64,000 nucleotides of DNA from an uncultured Bacillota bacterium (GCA_949291945.1 CASEXH010000017.1:1-64000); one strand, 5' to 3'. Shown: positions 8,634 through 18,898, numbered from the stretch's first letter. Numbers and translations are program-made. Notes: generated by a model from the letters alone, not told the origin.

Positions 8634-9680
8634 ATGGAAAATGAATTAGACGAGAGAAAACGAAAAATTCTGAAAGCCATTATCCAGACCTATTTGGAGA
8701 CTGGCGAGCCGGTAGGTTCCAGGACAATTTCCAAATATACAGATCTCAATCTTAGCTCCGCAACTATCCGCAACGAGATGTCCGACCTGGAGGAGCTGGG
8801 GTATATTATTCAGCCCTATACATCGGCAGGGCGTATTCCTTCTGATCTGGGCTATCGTCTCTATGTAGATGAACTCATGAAAGAGAAGGACAAAGAAGTT
8901 GCAGAAATCAAAGATCTGATGATAGAAAAGACAGATAAGATGGAAAAGGTGTTAAAGCAGGTGGTTAAGATCCTGGCTTCCAATACCAACTATGCGACTA
9001 TGATCACAGGTCCCACCTATCATCGGAATAAGCTGAAATTCATCCAGCTGTCCAGAGTGTCTGACATTCAGCTTCTGGCGGTGGTGGTAGTGGAAGGGAA
9101 TATTGTGAAAAACCACATTATCCAGCTTCGGGAACCAATGGATGAAGAGACAGTGCTGAAGTTAAATCTTCTTCTGAACACTCAGCTGAATGGACTGACG
9201 ATCGAAGAGATCAATCTGGCGATGATCTCCAGGATGAAGGAACAGGCAGGAATCCACAGCGAAGTGATCAGCAGCGTGATCGATGCAGTGGCTCAGGCCA
9301 TAGCGGTAGATGATGAGGAAATGGAGATTTATACCAGCGGCGCAACAAATATTTTCAAATATCCGGAACTTGCGGATTCTTCTAAAGCCAGCGAATTGAT
9401 CTCCGCTTTTGAAGAGAAAGAAGCTTTGGCAGAGTTCGTAAAGGATACTATGGACAACGATAAGAACAGTGAGAATACCGGTATTCAGGTGTATATCGGA
9501 AATGAAAGTCCGGTAAAGACCATGAAGGATTGCAGTGTAGTGACGGCTACTTACGATCTGGGCGGTGGTATGCAGGGTACTATTGGAATCATAGGTCCAA
9601 AGCGAATGGATTATGAAAATGTTATGGATAATCTGAAAACCTTAAAAAATCAGTTAGACAATATATTTAAGAAAACGTAG
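8634..9680 (+). CDS. hrcA: Heat-inducible transcription repressor HrcA
   Basis: HrcA binds CIRCE sites and represses class I heat-shock genes; GroEL helps keep it active. The 348-residue protein has the N-terminal winged helix with ETGEPVGSRTISKYTDLNLS and the ATIRNEMSDLEELGY recognition segment (residues about 22-60), followed by the GAF-like and dimerisation regions. The C-terminal block LGGGMQGTIGIIGPKRMDYENVM is a family hallmark. It is the first gene of the operon, directly behind promoter and CIRCE, with grpE 17 bp downstream. Confidence 0.97.
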   Translation: MENELDERKRKILKAIIQTYLETGEPVGSRTISKYTDLNLSSATIRNEMSDLEELGYIIQPYTSAGRIPSDLGYRLYVDELMKEKDKEVAEIKDLMIEKTDKMEKVLKQVVKILASNTNYATMITGPTYHRNKLKFIQLSRVSDIQLLAVVVVEGNIVKNHIIQLREPMDEETVLKLNLLLNTQLNGLTIEEINLAMISRMKEQAGIHSEVISSVIDAVAQAIAVDDEEMEIYTSGATNIFKYPELADSSKASELISAFEEKEALAEFVKDTMDNDKNSENTGIQVYIGNESPVKTMKDCSVVTATYDLGGGMQGTIGIIGPKRMDYENVMDNLKTLKNQLDNIFKKT

Positions 9681-9697
9681 AAAGGTGGTAAGAATTC

Positions 9698-10354
9698 GTG
9701 GCAGAAGAAAAGAAAGAATTCAATCCCATGGAAGAAGAAAGCGTTTCCAAGGATCAGACAGAAGACATCCTAAAAGAGGATGATGAAAAGACTGCTGAGA
9801 CAGTGGAAGAGGCGGAGGAACAGGAGCCAAAAGAAGAGGCAGAAGCTTCTGACACATCCTCAGAAGAAAGCCAGAAAGAGCCTGAGAAAAAAGGATTTTT
9901 CGGGAAGAAGAAAAAAGACAAAAAGGATGAAAAAATAGAAGAACTTACCGATATGGTAAAAAGACAGATGGCGGAATTCGATAATTACCGGAAGCGTACA
10001 GAGAAAGAAAAATCTTCTATGTATGAGATAGGAGCCAGAGAAGTGATCGAAAAGATTCTTCCAATTGTAGATAATTTCGAAAGGGGCCTGGCTGCGGTTC
10101 CGGAAGAAGAGAAGGAAACTCCTTTTGTAGACGGAATGAATAAGATTTACCGTCAACTCCTTTCTGTTTTTGAAGGAATGGGAGTTAAAGCTATCGAATC
10201 TGTAGGTCAGGAATTCAATCCGGACTACCATAATGCAGTGATGCATGTGGAAGATGAGGAAGCCGGAGAGAATGTAGTGGTGGAAGAGTTCCAGAAAGGT
10301 TATACCTACAAGGACACAGTGATCCGTCACAGCATGGTGAAGGTTGCCAATTAA
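9698..10354 (+). CDS. grpE: Nucleotide exchange factor GrpE
   Basis: GrpE releases ADP from DnaK. The gene starts with GTG at 9698 behind AAAGGTGG. The 218-residue protein has a very acidic and lysine-rich N-terminal tail of about 80 residues (low complexity, longer than in most relatives), then the coiled-coil dimerisation helix with MAEFDNYRKRTEKEK, and the C-terminal beta domain with NPDYHNAVMHVE and VVEEFQKGYTYKDTVIRHSMVKV. It lies between hrcA and dnaK in the normal order. Confidence 0.96.
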   Translation: MAEEKKEFNPMEEESVSKDQTEDILKEDDEKTAETVEEAEEQEPKEEAEASDTSSEESQKEPEKKGFFGKKKKDKKDEKIEELTDMVKRQMAEFDNYRKRTEKEKSSMYEIGAREVIEKILPIVDNFERGLAAVPEEEKETPFVDGMNKIYRQLLSVFEGMGVKAIESVGQEFNPDYHNAVMHVEDEEAGENVVVEEFQKGYTYKDTVIRHSMVKVAN

Positions 10355-10467
10355 GACAGGAGCCGGAACCATAACCAATTTTATATCCAGGAGAGATCCT
10401 GAAGGATTTTATCTTATAAACAGCCAATAATAACTAACAATAGAAATGATTCAAGGAGGAGTTTATC

Positions 10468-12342
10468 ATGAGCAAGATCATAGGTATTGACTTAGGTACT
10501 ACAAACAGCTGTGTAGCCGTTATGGAAGGCGGACAGCCGACAGTTATCCCAAATGCAGAAGGTGCAAGAACAACACCATCTGTTGTAGCTTTTACAAAAT
10601 CAGGAGAAAGACTTGTAGGTGAGCCTGCAAAACGTCAGGCTGTTACTAACGCTGACAAGACAATTTCCTCTATTAAGAGACATATGGGTACAGATTACAG
10701 AGTAGCCATTGATGAGAAGAAATATTCTCCTCAGGAAATTTCTGCAATGATCCTTCAGAAAATGAAGGCAGATGCTGAGAACTATCTGGGCGAGAAAGTT
10801 ACAGAAGCTGTTATCACAGTTCCGGCTTATTTCAACGATGCACAGCGTCAGGCTACCAAAGACGCAGGTAAGATCGCAGGCCTGGAAGTAAAACGTATCA
10901 TCAACGAGCCTACAGCAGCAGCACTGGCTTATGGACTGGACAATGAGAAAGAGCAGAAGATCATGGTATACGACTTAGGCGGCGGTACCTTTGATGTTTC
11001 CATCATTGAAATTGGAGACGGCGTTATCGAAGTTCTGTCCACAGCAGGTAATAACCACCTGGGCGGCGATGACTTCGACCAGAAGGTTGCTGACTATATG
11101 ATTTCTGAATTCAAGAAGAAAGAAGGGGTTGACCTTTCTACAGACAAGATGGCTATGCAGCGTATCAAAGAAGCAGCAGAAAAAGCGAAAAAAGAGCTGT
11201 CTTCTGCTACAACTACAAACATCAACCTGCCGTTTATCAGCATGAACGCCAACGGACCTCTTCACTTTGATATGGATCTGACAAGAGCAAAATTTGATGA
11301 ACTGACACATGATCTGGTAGAGAAAACAGCAGAGCCTGTAAGACGTGCCCTTTCTGACGCCGGACTGAGCGCTTCTGAATTAGGCCAGGTATTGCTGGTA
11401 GGTGGTTCTACCCGTGTTCCTGCTGTTCAGGATAAGGTAAAACAGTTGACAGGCAAAGAGCCGAGTAAGACTCTGAACCCGGATGAATGTGTGGCTCTGG
11501 GCGCTGCCGTACAGGGTGGTAAACTGGCTGGAGATGCAGGCGCAGGGGATATCCTTCTTCTGGATGTTACTCCGCTGTCACTGTCTATCGAGACCATGGG
11601 AGGTATCGCTACCAGACTGATCGAGAGAAATACAACTATTCCTACAAAGAAGAGCCAGATCTTCTCCACAGCAGCGGATAATCAGACTGCCGTTGATATC
11701 AACGTAGTACAGGGTGAGAGACAGTTTGCGAGAGACAATAAGTCCCTTGGACAGTTCCGTCTGGATGGAATCCCGCCAGCAAGAAGAGGGGTTCCTCAGA
11801 TCGAAGTTACCTTTGATATTGATGCAAACGGTATTGTTAACGTTTCTGCAAAAGACCTGGGAACAGGAAAAGAGCAGCATATCACGATCACAGCAGGCTC
11901 TAACATGTCCGATGACGAGATCAACAAGGCTGTAAGAGAAGCTGCTGAGTATGAGGCACAGGATAAGAAACGTAAAGAGGCTGTTGATACAAAAAATGAT
12001 GCAGATGCTATGGTATTCCAGACAGAGAAAGCCATGGAAGAAGCAGGGGACAAGATTGACGCCAATGACAAGACTGCTGTTGAGGCTGATCTGAATGCTT
12101 TGAAAGAGACTCTGGCAAAATGTTCTAACACAGACGAGATCACAGATGCTCAGGTTGAAGAACTGAAAGCCGGCAAAGAGAAACTGATGCAGAGTGCTCA
12201 GAAATTGTTTGCAAAGATGTATGAGCAAGCACAGAACGCTCAGCAGGCAGGACCAAATCCTGGAGCAAATACAGGCTCTCAGGACAGCGGAAATGAAGCA
12301 TACGGCGACGACGTGGTAGACGGAGACTATAGAGAAGTTTAA
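10468..12342 (+). CDS. dnaK: Molecular chaperone DnaK (Hsp70)
   Basis: ATP-dependent Hsp70 chaperone that works with DnaJ and GrpE on unfolded proteins. The 624-residue protein begins with the phosphate-1 motif [18 protein letters not shown], carries [15 protein letters not shown] and [13 protein letters not shown] in the ATPase domain, the linker [13 protein letters not shown], and the substrate domain. The tail is Gln/Asn/Gly-rich and ends [11 protein letters not shown]. The nucleotide-binding domain lacks the 24-residue segment found in Gram-negative DnaK, as expected for Bacillota. AAGGAGGAG precedes ATG 10468. Confidence 0.98.
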   Translation: MSKIIGIDLGTTNSCVAVMEGGQPTVIPNAEGARTTPSVVAFTKSGERLVGEPAKRQAVTNADKTISSIKRHMGTDYRVAIDEKKYSPQEISAMILQKMKADAENYLGEKVTEAVITVPAYFNDAQRQATKDAGKIAGLEVKRIINEPTAAALAYGLDNEKEQKIMVYDLGGGTFDVSIIEIGDGVIEVLSTAGNNHLGGDDFDQKVADYMISEFKKKEGVDLSTDKMAMQRIKEAAEKAKKELSSATTTNINLPFISMNANGPLHFDMDLTRAKFDELTHDLVEKTAEPVRRALSDAGLSASELGQVLLVGGSTRVPAVQDKVKQLTGKEPSKTLNPDECVALGAAVQGGKLAGDAGAGDILLLDVTPLSLSIETMGGIATRLIERNTTIPTKKSQIFSTAADNQTAVDINVVQGERQFARDNKSLGQFRLDGIPPARRGVPQIEVTFDIDANGIVNVSAKDLGTGKEQHITITAGSNMSDDEINKAVREAAEYEAQDKKRKEAVDTKNDADAMVFQTEKAMEEAGDKIDANDKTAVEADLNALKETLAKCSNTDEITDAQVEELKAGKEKLMQSAQKLFAKMYEQAQNAQQAGPNPGANTGSQDSGNEAYGDDVVDGDYREV

Positions 12343-12366
12343 TCCGGGACATAAAAAGCAATAGAA

Positions 12367-12398
12367 AAGCATGGGGTGTTTTCGGGCATCCCATGCTT
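12367..12398 (+). other. Intercistronic hairpin between dnaK and dnaJ
   Basis: AAGCATGGG (12367-12375) pairs perfectly with CCCATGCTT (12390-12398). There is no T-run, so it is more likely an mRNA stability or processing element than a terminator. Confidence 0.5.
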
Positions 12399-12421
12399 GT
12401 GTGTAGAAAGGGAAAAGACCA

Positions 12422-13585
12422 ATGGCAGATAAAAGAGATTACTATGAAGTCCTGGGCGTGGACCGGGGTGCAGACGAGTCTGCAATAAAAAGTGCCTACC
12501 GTAAGCTTGCTAAAAAGTATCATCCGGATGTGAATCCAGGAGATAAAGAGGCTGAGAAAAAGTTTAAAGAGGCTACAGAGGCATACAGTGTATTAAGCGA
12601 CCCCCAGAAAAGACGACAGTATGACCAGTTCGGCCATGCGGCCTTTGAGCAGGGAGGCGGCGGGGCCGGAGGATTTGACGGATTCGGCGGCTTCGGAGGT
12701 TTCAGCGGCGGAGATATGGGAGATATTTTCGGTGATATCTTTGGCGACCTGTTTGGCGGTGGAAGGCGGAGACCAAATAACGGCCCTATGAAAGGAGCCA
12801 ATGTCCACGCTTCCGTGCGGATTACCTTTGAAGAGGCAGTGTTTGGCTGTGAGAAAGAACTGGACCTTACTTTAAAAGATACCTGTGAGACATGTCACGG
12901 AACTGGTGCCAAACCAGGTACTTCGCCGGAGACATGTTCTAAATGTCACGGAACCGGACAAGTAGTGTATACCCAGCAGTCTATGTTTGGAACTATCCAA
13001 AATGTCCAGACCTGTCCCGACTGCCATGGAACCGGAAAAGTGATTAAAGACAAATGCCCGGACTGCAGGGGAACCGGATTCATTTCCAACCGCAAAAAGA
13101 TCAAAGTAACCATACCAGCAGGTATCGATAACGGACAGAGTATCCGTATCCGGGAAAAAGGAGAACCGGGAACCAACGGCGGACCAAGAGGAGACCTGAT
13201 GGTGGAGGTGGTGGTTGCCCGCCATCCGATTTTCCAGAGACAGGATATGAATATATTTTCTACTGCACCGATTACCTTTGCACAGGCAGCTCTCGGCGGA
13301 GAGGTACGGATCAGTACCGTAGACGGCGATGTCATGTATGATGTAAAACCGGGAACACAGACAGACACAAAAGTCCGTCTGAAAGGAAAAGGAGTACCTT
13401 CTCTGAGAAATAAAAATGTACGAGGAGATCATTATGTAACTCTGGTGGTACAGGTTCCTACCAAACTCAACGAAGAAGCAAAAGAAGCCCTGCGTAAATT
13501 TGACGAGGCCTGTGGAAATCGTCCTGCAAGCGGTGAGAAAAAGAAAAAATTCGGTGAGAAGCTGAAAGACATATTTGAAGGTTAA
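12422..13585 (+). CDS. dnaJ: Chaperone protein DnaJ (Hsp40)
   Basis: Co-chaperone that stimulates the DnaK ATPase and delivers substrates. The 387-residue type I DnaJ has a J domain with HPD at residues 34-36, a Gly/Phe-rich linker (residues about 75-115, [18 protein letters not shown]), four CxxCxGxG zinc motifs ([32 protein letters not shown]) and the two C-terminal substrate domains. It closes the heat-shock operon; a terminator overlaps its stop codon. Confidence 0.98.
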   Translation: MADKRDYYEVLGVDRGADESAIKSAYRKLAKKYHPDVNPGDKEAEKKFKEATEAYSVLSDPQKRRQYDQFGHAAFEQGGGGAGGFDGFGGFGGFSGGDMGDIFGDIFGDLFGGGRRRPNNGPMKGANVHASVRITFEEAVFGCEKELDLTLKDTCETCHGTGAKPGTSPETCSKCHGTGQVVYTQQSMFGTIQNVQTCPDCHGTGKVIKDKCPDCRGTGFISNRKKIKVTIPAGIDNGQSIRIREKGEPGTNGGPRGDLMVEVVVARHPIFQRQDMNIFSTAPITFAQAALGGEVRISTVDGDVMYDVKPGTQTDTKVRLKGKGVPSLRNKNVRGDHYVTLVVQVPTKLNEEAKEALRKFDEACGNRPASGEKKKKFGEKLKDIFEG

Positions 13586-13612
13586 AGAAGTCCCTTAGGG
13601 GGCTTCTTTTTG
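13585..13612 (+). terminator. Intrinsic terminator after dnaJ
   Basis: AAGAAGTCCC pairs with GGGGGCTTCTT (one bulge) across a short TTA loop, followed by a T-run. Confidence 0.8.
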
Positions 13613-13614
13613 TA

Positions 13615-13643
13615 TTGCAATTTAAAAACATTTCTTCTATAAT
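13615..13643 (+). promoter_or_regulatory. Promoter of the AEC carrier gene
   Basis: TTGCAA at 13615-13620 and a perfect TATAAT at 13638-13643 with 17-bp spacing. The CATG-rich cruciform starts 13 bp downstream, inside the predicted leader. Confidence 0.7.
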
Positions 13644-13655
13644 AACATGATATCA

Positions 13656-13710
13656 GGGTCGAAAGGTCATGTTTTTCATGCTTGCATGAAAAAACATGAA
13701 TTTGAGACCC
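13656..13710 (+). repeat. CATG-rich inverted repeat in the AEC leader
   Basis: An inner stem CATGTTTTTCATG / CATGAAAAAACATG (loop CTTG, 13668-13698) is enclosed by an outer GGGTC / GACCC pair (13656-13660, 13706-13710). ACATGA or its complement occurs six times within about 75 bp. It is in the transcribed leader, so it could fold as RNA or bind a dimeric regulator. Confidence 0.6.
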
Positions 13711-13787
13711 GCAAAACATGAAAAAAGAGCCCGACAGGGCGGATTTTGAATGTTTTCAGGATTTCGGGAGAGAAAAGGAAGAGGAAA

Positions 13788-14705
13788 ATGAGCAGCTTAG
13801 TGGTGCTGGAACAGATGGTAATGATCTTTATCTTAATCCTTACCGGTTTTGTGCTGTATAAAAAGAAAATGATATCAGACAGTGCTTCAAAAGATCTGTC
13901 GGCGTTGGTGGTAAATGTATGCTCACCGGGGCTGGTCATTGTAAGTATGTTTAATGACCTTTCCCAGATTCCAAGAGAAAATGTGATCTTTGTTGGGATT
14001 ATCGGTGTTGTTTTCTATCTCTTTTTGATTTTTTTCGGCTATTTTTTTGTATGGGTACTGAAAGTGCCCGAGCACCTGAGAAATGCCTATGTTCTGATGA
14101 CAGTTTTCGGAAATACGGGATTTATCGGAATTCCTGTTGCACTGGCGATTATCGGGCCGGAATCTATGGTTTATGTGATCGTCTTCAATTTCCTCTTTAA
14201 TCTTACAATCTTTACTTTTGGAATTATGCTGTTAAAAAAAGACAATCAGGGAAAAAAGCAGTCCTGGAAAGATTATCTGAGCCCCGGACTGATCGCCTGC
14301 ATCATTGCTTTTGCCATTTACTGGTTTCAGCTTGAGCTGCCGGAAGAGATTGAGACTCTGGCAGGCTATTACGGCAATGCCTGCACCCTTTTATCTATGA
14401 TCGTTATTGGGATTTCCCTGGCTGGAATGAAGGTCAAAGATATGTTGAAAAACAGACGGCTTCTTGTCTTTGTCTTTATTCGGTTTATTGCTTTTCCCAT
14501 ACTGCTGGCACTGGCTCTTCGCCCGGTATTGTCTGATCTGCTGATGCGGGAAGTGGTAATTCTTATGGCTGCTCTCCCGGTGGGAAATTTCCCGGCTATG
14601 CTCTGTGAACAGTACGGAAGAGATCCCAAGCCTATTGCAGAAGGAATTGTGGTGACTACGATCTTATCAGTATTCACGATCACTTTGGCTTTTATGCTGG
14701 TATAA
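13788..14705 (+). CDS. AEC family auxin-efflux-carrier-like transporter
   Basis: The ATG at 13788 follows AAAAGGAAGAGGA; a TTG 14 codons upstream lacks a better ribosome site. The 305-residue protein has about ten membrane segments and the family features VLEQMVMIFILILTGFVLYKK at the start and LMTVFGNTGFIGIPVALAIIG in the middle, where the conserved Asn-Thr-Gly-Phe pore motif sits. AEC carriers of bacteria move organic anions such as malate or malonate; no neighbour indicates the substrate. Monocistronic, with its own promoter and a structured leader. Confidence 0.88.
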   Translation: MSSLVVLEQMVMIFILILTGFVLYKKKMISDSASKDLSALVVNVCSPGLVIVSMFNDLSQIPRENVIFVGIIGVVFYLFLIFFGYFFVWVLKVPEHLRNAYVLMTVFGNTGFIGIPVALAIIGPESMVYVIVFNFLFNLTIFTFGIMLLKKDNQGKKQSWKDYLSPGLIACIIAFAIYWFQLELPEEIETLAGYYGNACTLLSMIVIGISLAGMKVKDMLKNRRLLVFVFIRFIAFPILLALALRPVLSDLLMREVVILMAALPVGNFPAMLCEQYGRDPKPIAEGIVVTTILSVFTITLAFMLV

Positions 14706-14799
14706 TCGTATATAGAAAAGAAAGGAAAGGAGCTGTAGCATTAATCAAAATTGAGGATATTCCTGACATATGATGAATGCCACAGCCCGGGTGAATTTT

Positions 14800-15786
14800 A
14801 TGAAATGGAAAAAATTCAAAATTAAGACAAGAACAGAGGCGGAAGATATTATTATCAGCACTCTTTATGACATTGGCTTGGAAGGAGCCCAGATTGAGGA
14901 TAATGTACCTCTTACTGCCCTGGAAAAGGAGCAGATGTTTGTAGACATTCTGCCCCAGATGGGAGAGGATGACGGCACAGCTTATCTCAGCTTTTTTGTG
15001 GAAGAAACAGAAGATGGGGAACTGCTGGTAAATGGGGAAGAGGTTACAGAAGAACAGGTATTGGGTATGGTAAAACAGGAACTGGAAGGACTCAGAGATT
15101 TTCTGGATATCGGGGAAGGCTCCATTGCTGTGGATGAGACAGAAGACATTGACTGGATCAATAACTGGAAGCAGTATTTTAAACAGTTCTATGTAGATGA
15201 TATTCTGATCATTCCTTCCTGGGAGAAGGTTAAGGAAGAAGACAAGGACCGGATGATCATTCATATTGATCCGGGAACTGCTTTTGGAACAGGCATGCAT
15301 GAGACAACCCAGCTCTGTATCCGCCAGTTGAAAAAATATGTGACAAAAGATACGGTTCTTCTGGATGTGGGAACCGGAAGCGGGATCCTTTCCATTGTGG
15401 CTTTAAAGCTGGGAGCTGCCCATGCAGTGGGGACCGACCTGGATCCCTGTGCGGTGCCGGCTGTAGAGGAAAATAAAGAGGCTAACCAGATTCCGGATAA
15501 AGACTTCGGGATGATGATCGGAAATATTATTGACGATAAAGAAATCCAGGATGCAGTGGGATATGAGAAGTATGATATTGTAACTGCCAATATCCTGGCA
15601 GATGTGCTGGTGCCTCTGACACCAGTGATCGTTCATCAGATGAAAAAGGGAGGAATCTATATTACTTCCGGTATCCTTGATGTAAAGGAATCTGTAGTGA
15701 CAGAAGCCGTGGAAAAGGCCGGACTGAAAGTGCTGGAAGTTACCCGCCAGGGCGAGTGGGTGTCTGTGACAGCGAGAAAGAATTAA
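14800..15786 (+). CDS. prmA: Ribosomal protein L11 methyltransferase
   Basis: PrmA trimethylates ribosomal protein L11 using S-adenosylmethionine. The start is placed at ATG 14800 (MKWKKFKIKTRTEAED), which matches the usual N-terminus; ATGs at 14770/14773 in frame have no better ribosome site. The 328 residues contain the N-terminal substrate domain, then the Rossmann domain with FGTGMHETTQLCIR, SAM-binding LLDVGTGSGILSIVALKLGA, and DIVTANILADVLVPL. It begins a run of translation genes (rsmE, cysteine desulfurase, thiI) on the same strand. Confidence 0.94.
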   Translation: MKWKKFKIKTRTEAEDIIISTLYDIGLEGAQIEDNVPLTALEKEQMFVDILPQMGEDDGTAYLSFFVEETEDGELLVNGEEVTEEQVLGMVKQELEGLRDFLDIGEGSIAVDETEDIDWINNWKQYFKQFYVDDILIIPSWEKVKEEDKDRMIIHIDPGTAFGTGMHETTQLCIRQLKKYVTKDTVLLDVGTGSGILSIVALKLGAAHAVGTDLDPCAVPAVEENKEANQIPDKDFGMMIGNIIDDKEIQDAVGYEKYDIVTANILADVLVPLTPVIVHQMKKGGIYITSGILDVKESVVTEAVEKAGLKVLEVTRQGEWVSVTARKN

Positions 15787-15795
15787 GGTGAAAGC

Positions 15796-16536
15796 ATGTA
15801 TCGTTTTTTTGCAGATCCTGCCCGGATAGGAGATAGACAGATTTCGATTACTGGCAGTGATGTAAACCATATTAAAAATGTTCTGCGGATGAGAGAGGGA
15901 GAGGAGATCCTGATCAGCGATGGAGGAAAGCTGGAATATACCTGTTATATTGAGGCCCTTCACGAGGAAGAGATCATTGCCCACATTATGTATGTCCAGG
16001 AGGCCGGCTATGAGCTGCCCTCAAAGCTGTTTCTCTTTCAGGGGCTTCCCAAAGGGGACAAGATGGAGCTGATCATCCAGAAGGCGGTGGAGCTGGGAGT
16101 GCACCAGGTGATCCCTGTGGCTTCCAGACGTTCGGTTGTGAAGCTGGATAAGAAAAAAGAAGAAAAAAAGCTGGCCAGATGGCAGGCTATAGCAGAAAGC
16201 GCAGCCAAGCAGTCCAAGAGAATGTACGTGCCTCAGATTAAAGAGGTCATGAATTTTCAGGAAGCGGTACAGTACGGGGCAAAGCTGGATGTGGTACTCC
16301 TGCCCTATGAGCTGGCCAAGGATATGAAACATTCCAGAGAAATCCTGGAAAAGATCACCCCGGGACAGTCTGTAGGGATTTTTATCGGGCCGGAAGGCGG
16401 ATTTGAGGAAGAAGAAGTAAATCTGGCGGTTTCCGGCGCTAATGCCCAGGTGATCACACTGGGAAAAAGGATACTGAGAACAGAGACCGCAGGTCTGGCG
16501 GTGCTGTCTGTTCTGATGTTTGCAATGGAGGAATAG
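15796..16536 (+). CDS. rsmE: 16S rRNA (uracil-1498-N3)-methyltransferase
   Basis: RsmE methylates U1498 of 16S rRNA in the assembled small subunit. The 246-residue protein has an N-terminal PUA-like domain (HIKNVLRMREGEEILISDGG) and a C-terminal SPOUT knot with LIIQKAVELGVHQVIPVASRRSV and the cofactor loop IGPEGGFEEEEVNLA, ending LGKRILRTETAGLAVL. It is 9 bp behind prmA, the same order as in many Firmicutes, and 2 bp ahead of the cysteine desulfurase gene. Confidence 0.96.
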   Translation: MYRFFADPARIGDRQISITGSDVNHIKNVLRMREGEEILISDGGKLEYTCYIEALHEEEIIAHIMYVQEAGYELPSKLFLFQGLPKGDKMELIIQKAVELGVHQVIPVASRRSVVKLDKKKEEKKLARWQAIAESAAKQSKRMYVPQIKEVMNFQEAVQYGAKLDVVLLPYELAKDMKHSREILEKITPGQSVGIFIGPEGGFEEEEVNLAVSGANAQVITLGKRILRTETAGLAVLSVLMFAMEE

Positions 16537-16538
16537 AG

Positions 16539-17693
16539 ATGGAAGCATATCTGGATAATTCTGCCACTACCAGATGCTATGAAGAAGTAAAGGATATTGT
16601 GGTCAGGACCATGATGGAGGACTATGGAAATCCATCGGCTATGCATTTAAAAGGCGTTCAGGCAGAGAACTATGTGAAAGAGGCTGCAAAAGAGATCGCA
16701 AAGACCTTGAAGGTCCAGGAAAAGGAGATTTATTTCACTTCCGGAGGAACAGAGTCGGATAATTGGGCCCTGATAGGCACGGCCATGGCCAATCAGAGAA
16801 AAGGAAAGCATATTATCACCACGGTGTTTGAACATGCGGCAGTGTCTGCTCCTATAGACTGGCTGGAGGAACAGGGCTTTGAAGTTGCTAGGATCCCTGT
16901 AGATGAAGAAGGAAACCTGTCTCTGGAAAAACTGTCCGAGGCAGTGAGAGAGGATACCATTCTGGTGTCTGCCATGTATGTAAACAATGAACTGGGAGCT
17001 GTACTGCCGGTGGAAGAGATAGGGCGGATCATCAAGGAGAAGAATCCGGATACTATTTTTCATGTAGATGCCATTCAGGCGTACGGAAAATACAGGATCT
17101 TTCCGAAAAAAATGAAGATTGACCTTCTCTCTGTAAGCAGCCATAAAATACACGGTCCCAAGGGCGTGGGATTTTTGTATGCAGGAGACAAGGTGAAGAT
17201 CCAGCCTCTTATCCTGGGGGGAGGCCAGCAGAAGGGAATGCGCTCGGGAACCGACAATGTACCAGGGATTGCCGGAATGGGAGAAGCGGCCAGGATCATT
17301 TATGAACACCTGGAGGAAAATACTGCTCATATGCGGGAATTGAAAGAATACTTTGCCAGAGAGCTTAAAAAGATAGAAGGGGTAGAAATCAACGGCCCAT
17401 GTCCCTCCGAAGGAGCACCTCATATTTTAAATGCCAGCTTTCTGGGTGTGAGAAGTGAAGTGCTTCTCCATTCTCTTGAGGATAAAGGGATTTATGTTTC
17501 CGCTGGAAGCGCCTGTTCCAGCCATAAAAGAACAGGAAGTGCTTCTCTGGGTGCCATAGGACTTAGTCCCCAGAGGAAGGAATCGGCCATCCGTTTCAGC
17601 TTCAGCGAGTTTACCGCCAAAGAAGAACTGGACTATACGCTGGAAACTTTGAGAGAGCTGCTTCCTATGCTGAGGAGATACGCAAGAAAATAG
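16539..17693 (+). CDS. Cysteine desulfurase (NifS/IscS family)
   Basis: PLP enzyme that takes sulfur from cysteine as a persulfide. The 384-residue class V aminotransferase fold shows the PLP lysine Lys203 in SSHKIHGPKG, the PLP-contacting His in TTVFEHAAV, and the catalytic Cys326 in AGSACSSHKR. It is followed after 20 bp by thiI, the usual partner that receives the sulfur for 4-thiouridine in tRNA (B. subtilis NifZ-ThiI pair), so a dedicated role in thiolation is likely; general Fe-S service is also possible. Start ATG 16539 is 2 bp past the rsmE stop. Confidence 0.95.
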   Translation: MEAYLDNSATTRCYEEVKDIVVRTMMEDYGNPSAMHLKGVQAENYVKEAAKEIAKTLKVQEKEIYFTSGGTESDNWALIGTAMANQRKGKHIITTVFEHAAVSAPIDWLEEQGFEVARIPVDEEGNLSLEKLSEAVREDTILVSAMYVNNELGAVLPVEEIGRIIKEKNPDTIFHVDAIQAYGKYRIFPKKMKIDLLSVSSHKIHGPKGVGFLYAGDKVKIQPLILGGGQQKGMRSGTDNVPGIAGMGEAARIIYEHLEENTAHMRELKEYFARELKKIEGVEINGPCPSEGAPHILNASFLGVRSEVLLHSLEDKGIYVSAGSACSSHKRTGSASLGAIGLSPQRKESAIRFSFSEFTAKEELDYTLETLRELLPMLRRYARK

Positions 17694-17713
17694 GAATATA
17701 AGGAGAAATTTGT

Positions 17714-18898
17714 ATGTATAAGGCTTTTTTGATCAAATATGCGGAAATTGCCATTAAGGGAAAAAACCGTTATATCTTTGAAGATGCTCTGGTACAGCAG
17801 ATAAAATATCAGCTAAAGAATGTAGAGGGAACTTTTCAGGTAGTAAAGGAGATGGGGCGTATCTTTGTATACCCCCAGGGAGAATATGATTATGAAGAAG
17901 CAGTAGAAGCTCTGAAGAGGGTCTTTGGCATATACGGGATCTGTCCGGCTGTGGTGCTGGAGGATCAGGGATTTGAACAGCTTTCCAAAGATGTGGCGGA
18001 TTATGTGAAAAAAGTTTACGGTGAAAAAGTTCTGACTTTTAAAGTAAATACCAGGAGAAATAAAAAATCCTATCCCATGCAGTCCATGGAGGTCAGCAGC
18101 GAACTGGGAGGCGTGATCCTGGAGACTTGTCCCAACATGAAAGTGGATGTCCATCATCCCCAGGTGACAGTGAATGTGGAGATACGGAATAAGATCTATC
18201 TGTATTCCGAGAATATTCCGGGACCGGGAGGTATGCCTCTGGGAACCAACGGCAGTGCCATGCTTCTTCTTTCCGGAGGGATTGACAGTCCGGTAGCCGG
18301 TTATATGATTGCGAAGAGAGGAGTGACCATTGACGCTGTTTATTTCCATGCACCGCCTTACACCAGTGAACGGGCAAAGCAGAAGGTCATTGATCTGGCA
18401 AAACTGGTGTCCCGGTATGCAGGACCTATCCGTCTCCATATTGTGAATTTTACAGATATTCAGCTTTATATCTACGATAAGTGTCCTCATGAGGAACTGA
18501 CCATTATCATGCGTCGGTATATGATGAAGATCGCAGAAGCCTTTGCCAGACAGGATAACTGTATGGCGCTTGTAACCGGAGAGAGTATCGGACAGGTTGC
18601 CAGCCAGACGATCCACAGCCTTGCGGCGACCAATGAAGTCTGTACTATGCCTGTATTCCGTCCCCTGATCGGTTTTGATAAACAGGAGATTGTAGACGTG
18701 GCACTGAAGATCCAGACTTATGAGACTTCTATTCTTCCTTATGAAGACTGCTGCACCATTTTCGTGGCAAAGCATCCGGTGACAAAGCCCAATATCCAGG
18801 TGATCCGGAAATCGGAAGAGCGGCTTCAGGACAAAATTGAGGATATGGTGAAAGAAGCCATAGAGACAGCAGAAACAGTAGTCTGCGAAGCAGAATAA
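17714..18898 (+). CDS. thiI: tRNA 4-thiouridine synthetase ThiI
   Basis: ThiI adenylates U8 of tRNA and transfers sulfur to it; in some species it also feeds thiamine synthesis. The 394-residue protein has the N-terminal ferredoxin-like and THUMP domains (residues about 1-165) and the PP-loop ATP pyrophosphatase motif SGGIDSPVAGY from residue 187. It lacks the C-terminal rhodanese domain of the E. coli enzyme, as in Bacillus, where the neighbouring desulfurase delivers sulfur directly. Ribosome site AAGGAG precedes ATG 17714. Confidence 0.96.
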   Translation: MYKAFLIKYAEIAIKGKNRYIFEDALVQQIKYQLKNVEGTFQVVKEMGRIFVYPQGEYDYEEAVEALKRVFGIYGICPAVVLEDQGFEQLSKDVADYVKKVYGEKVLTFKVNTRRNKKSYPMQSMEVSSELGGVILETCPNMKVDVHHPQVTVNVEIRNKIYLYSENIPGPGGMPLGTNGSAMLLLSGGIDSPVAGYMIAKRGVTIDAVYFHAPPYTSERAKQKVIDLAKLVSRYAGPIRLHIVNFTDIQLYIYDKCPHEELTIIMRRYMMKIAEAFARQDNCMALVTGESIGQVASQTIHSLAATNEVCTMPVFRPLIGFDKQEIVDVALKIQTYETSILPYEDCCTIFVAKHPVTKPNIQVIRKSEERLQDKIEDMVKEAIETAETVVCEAE

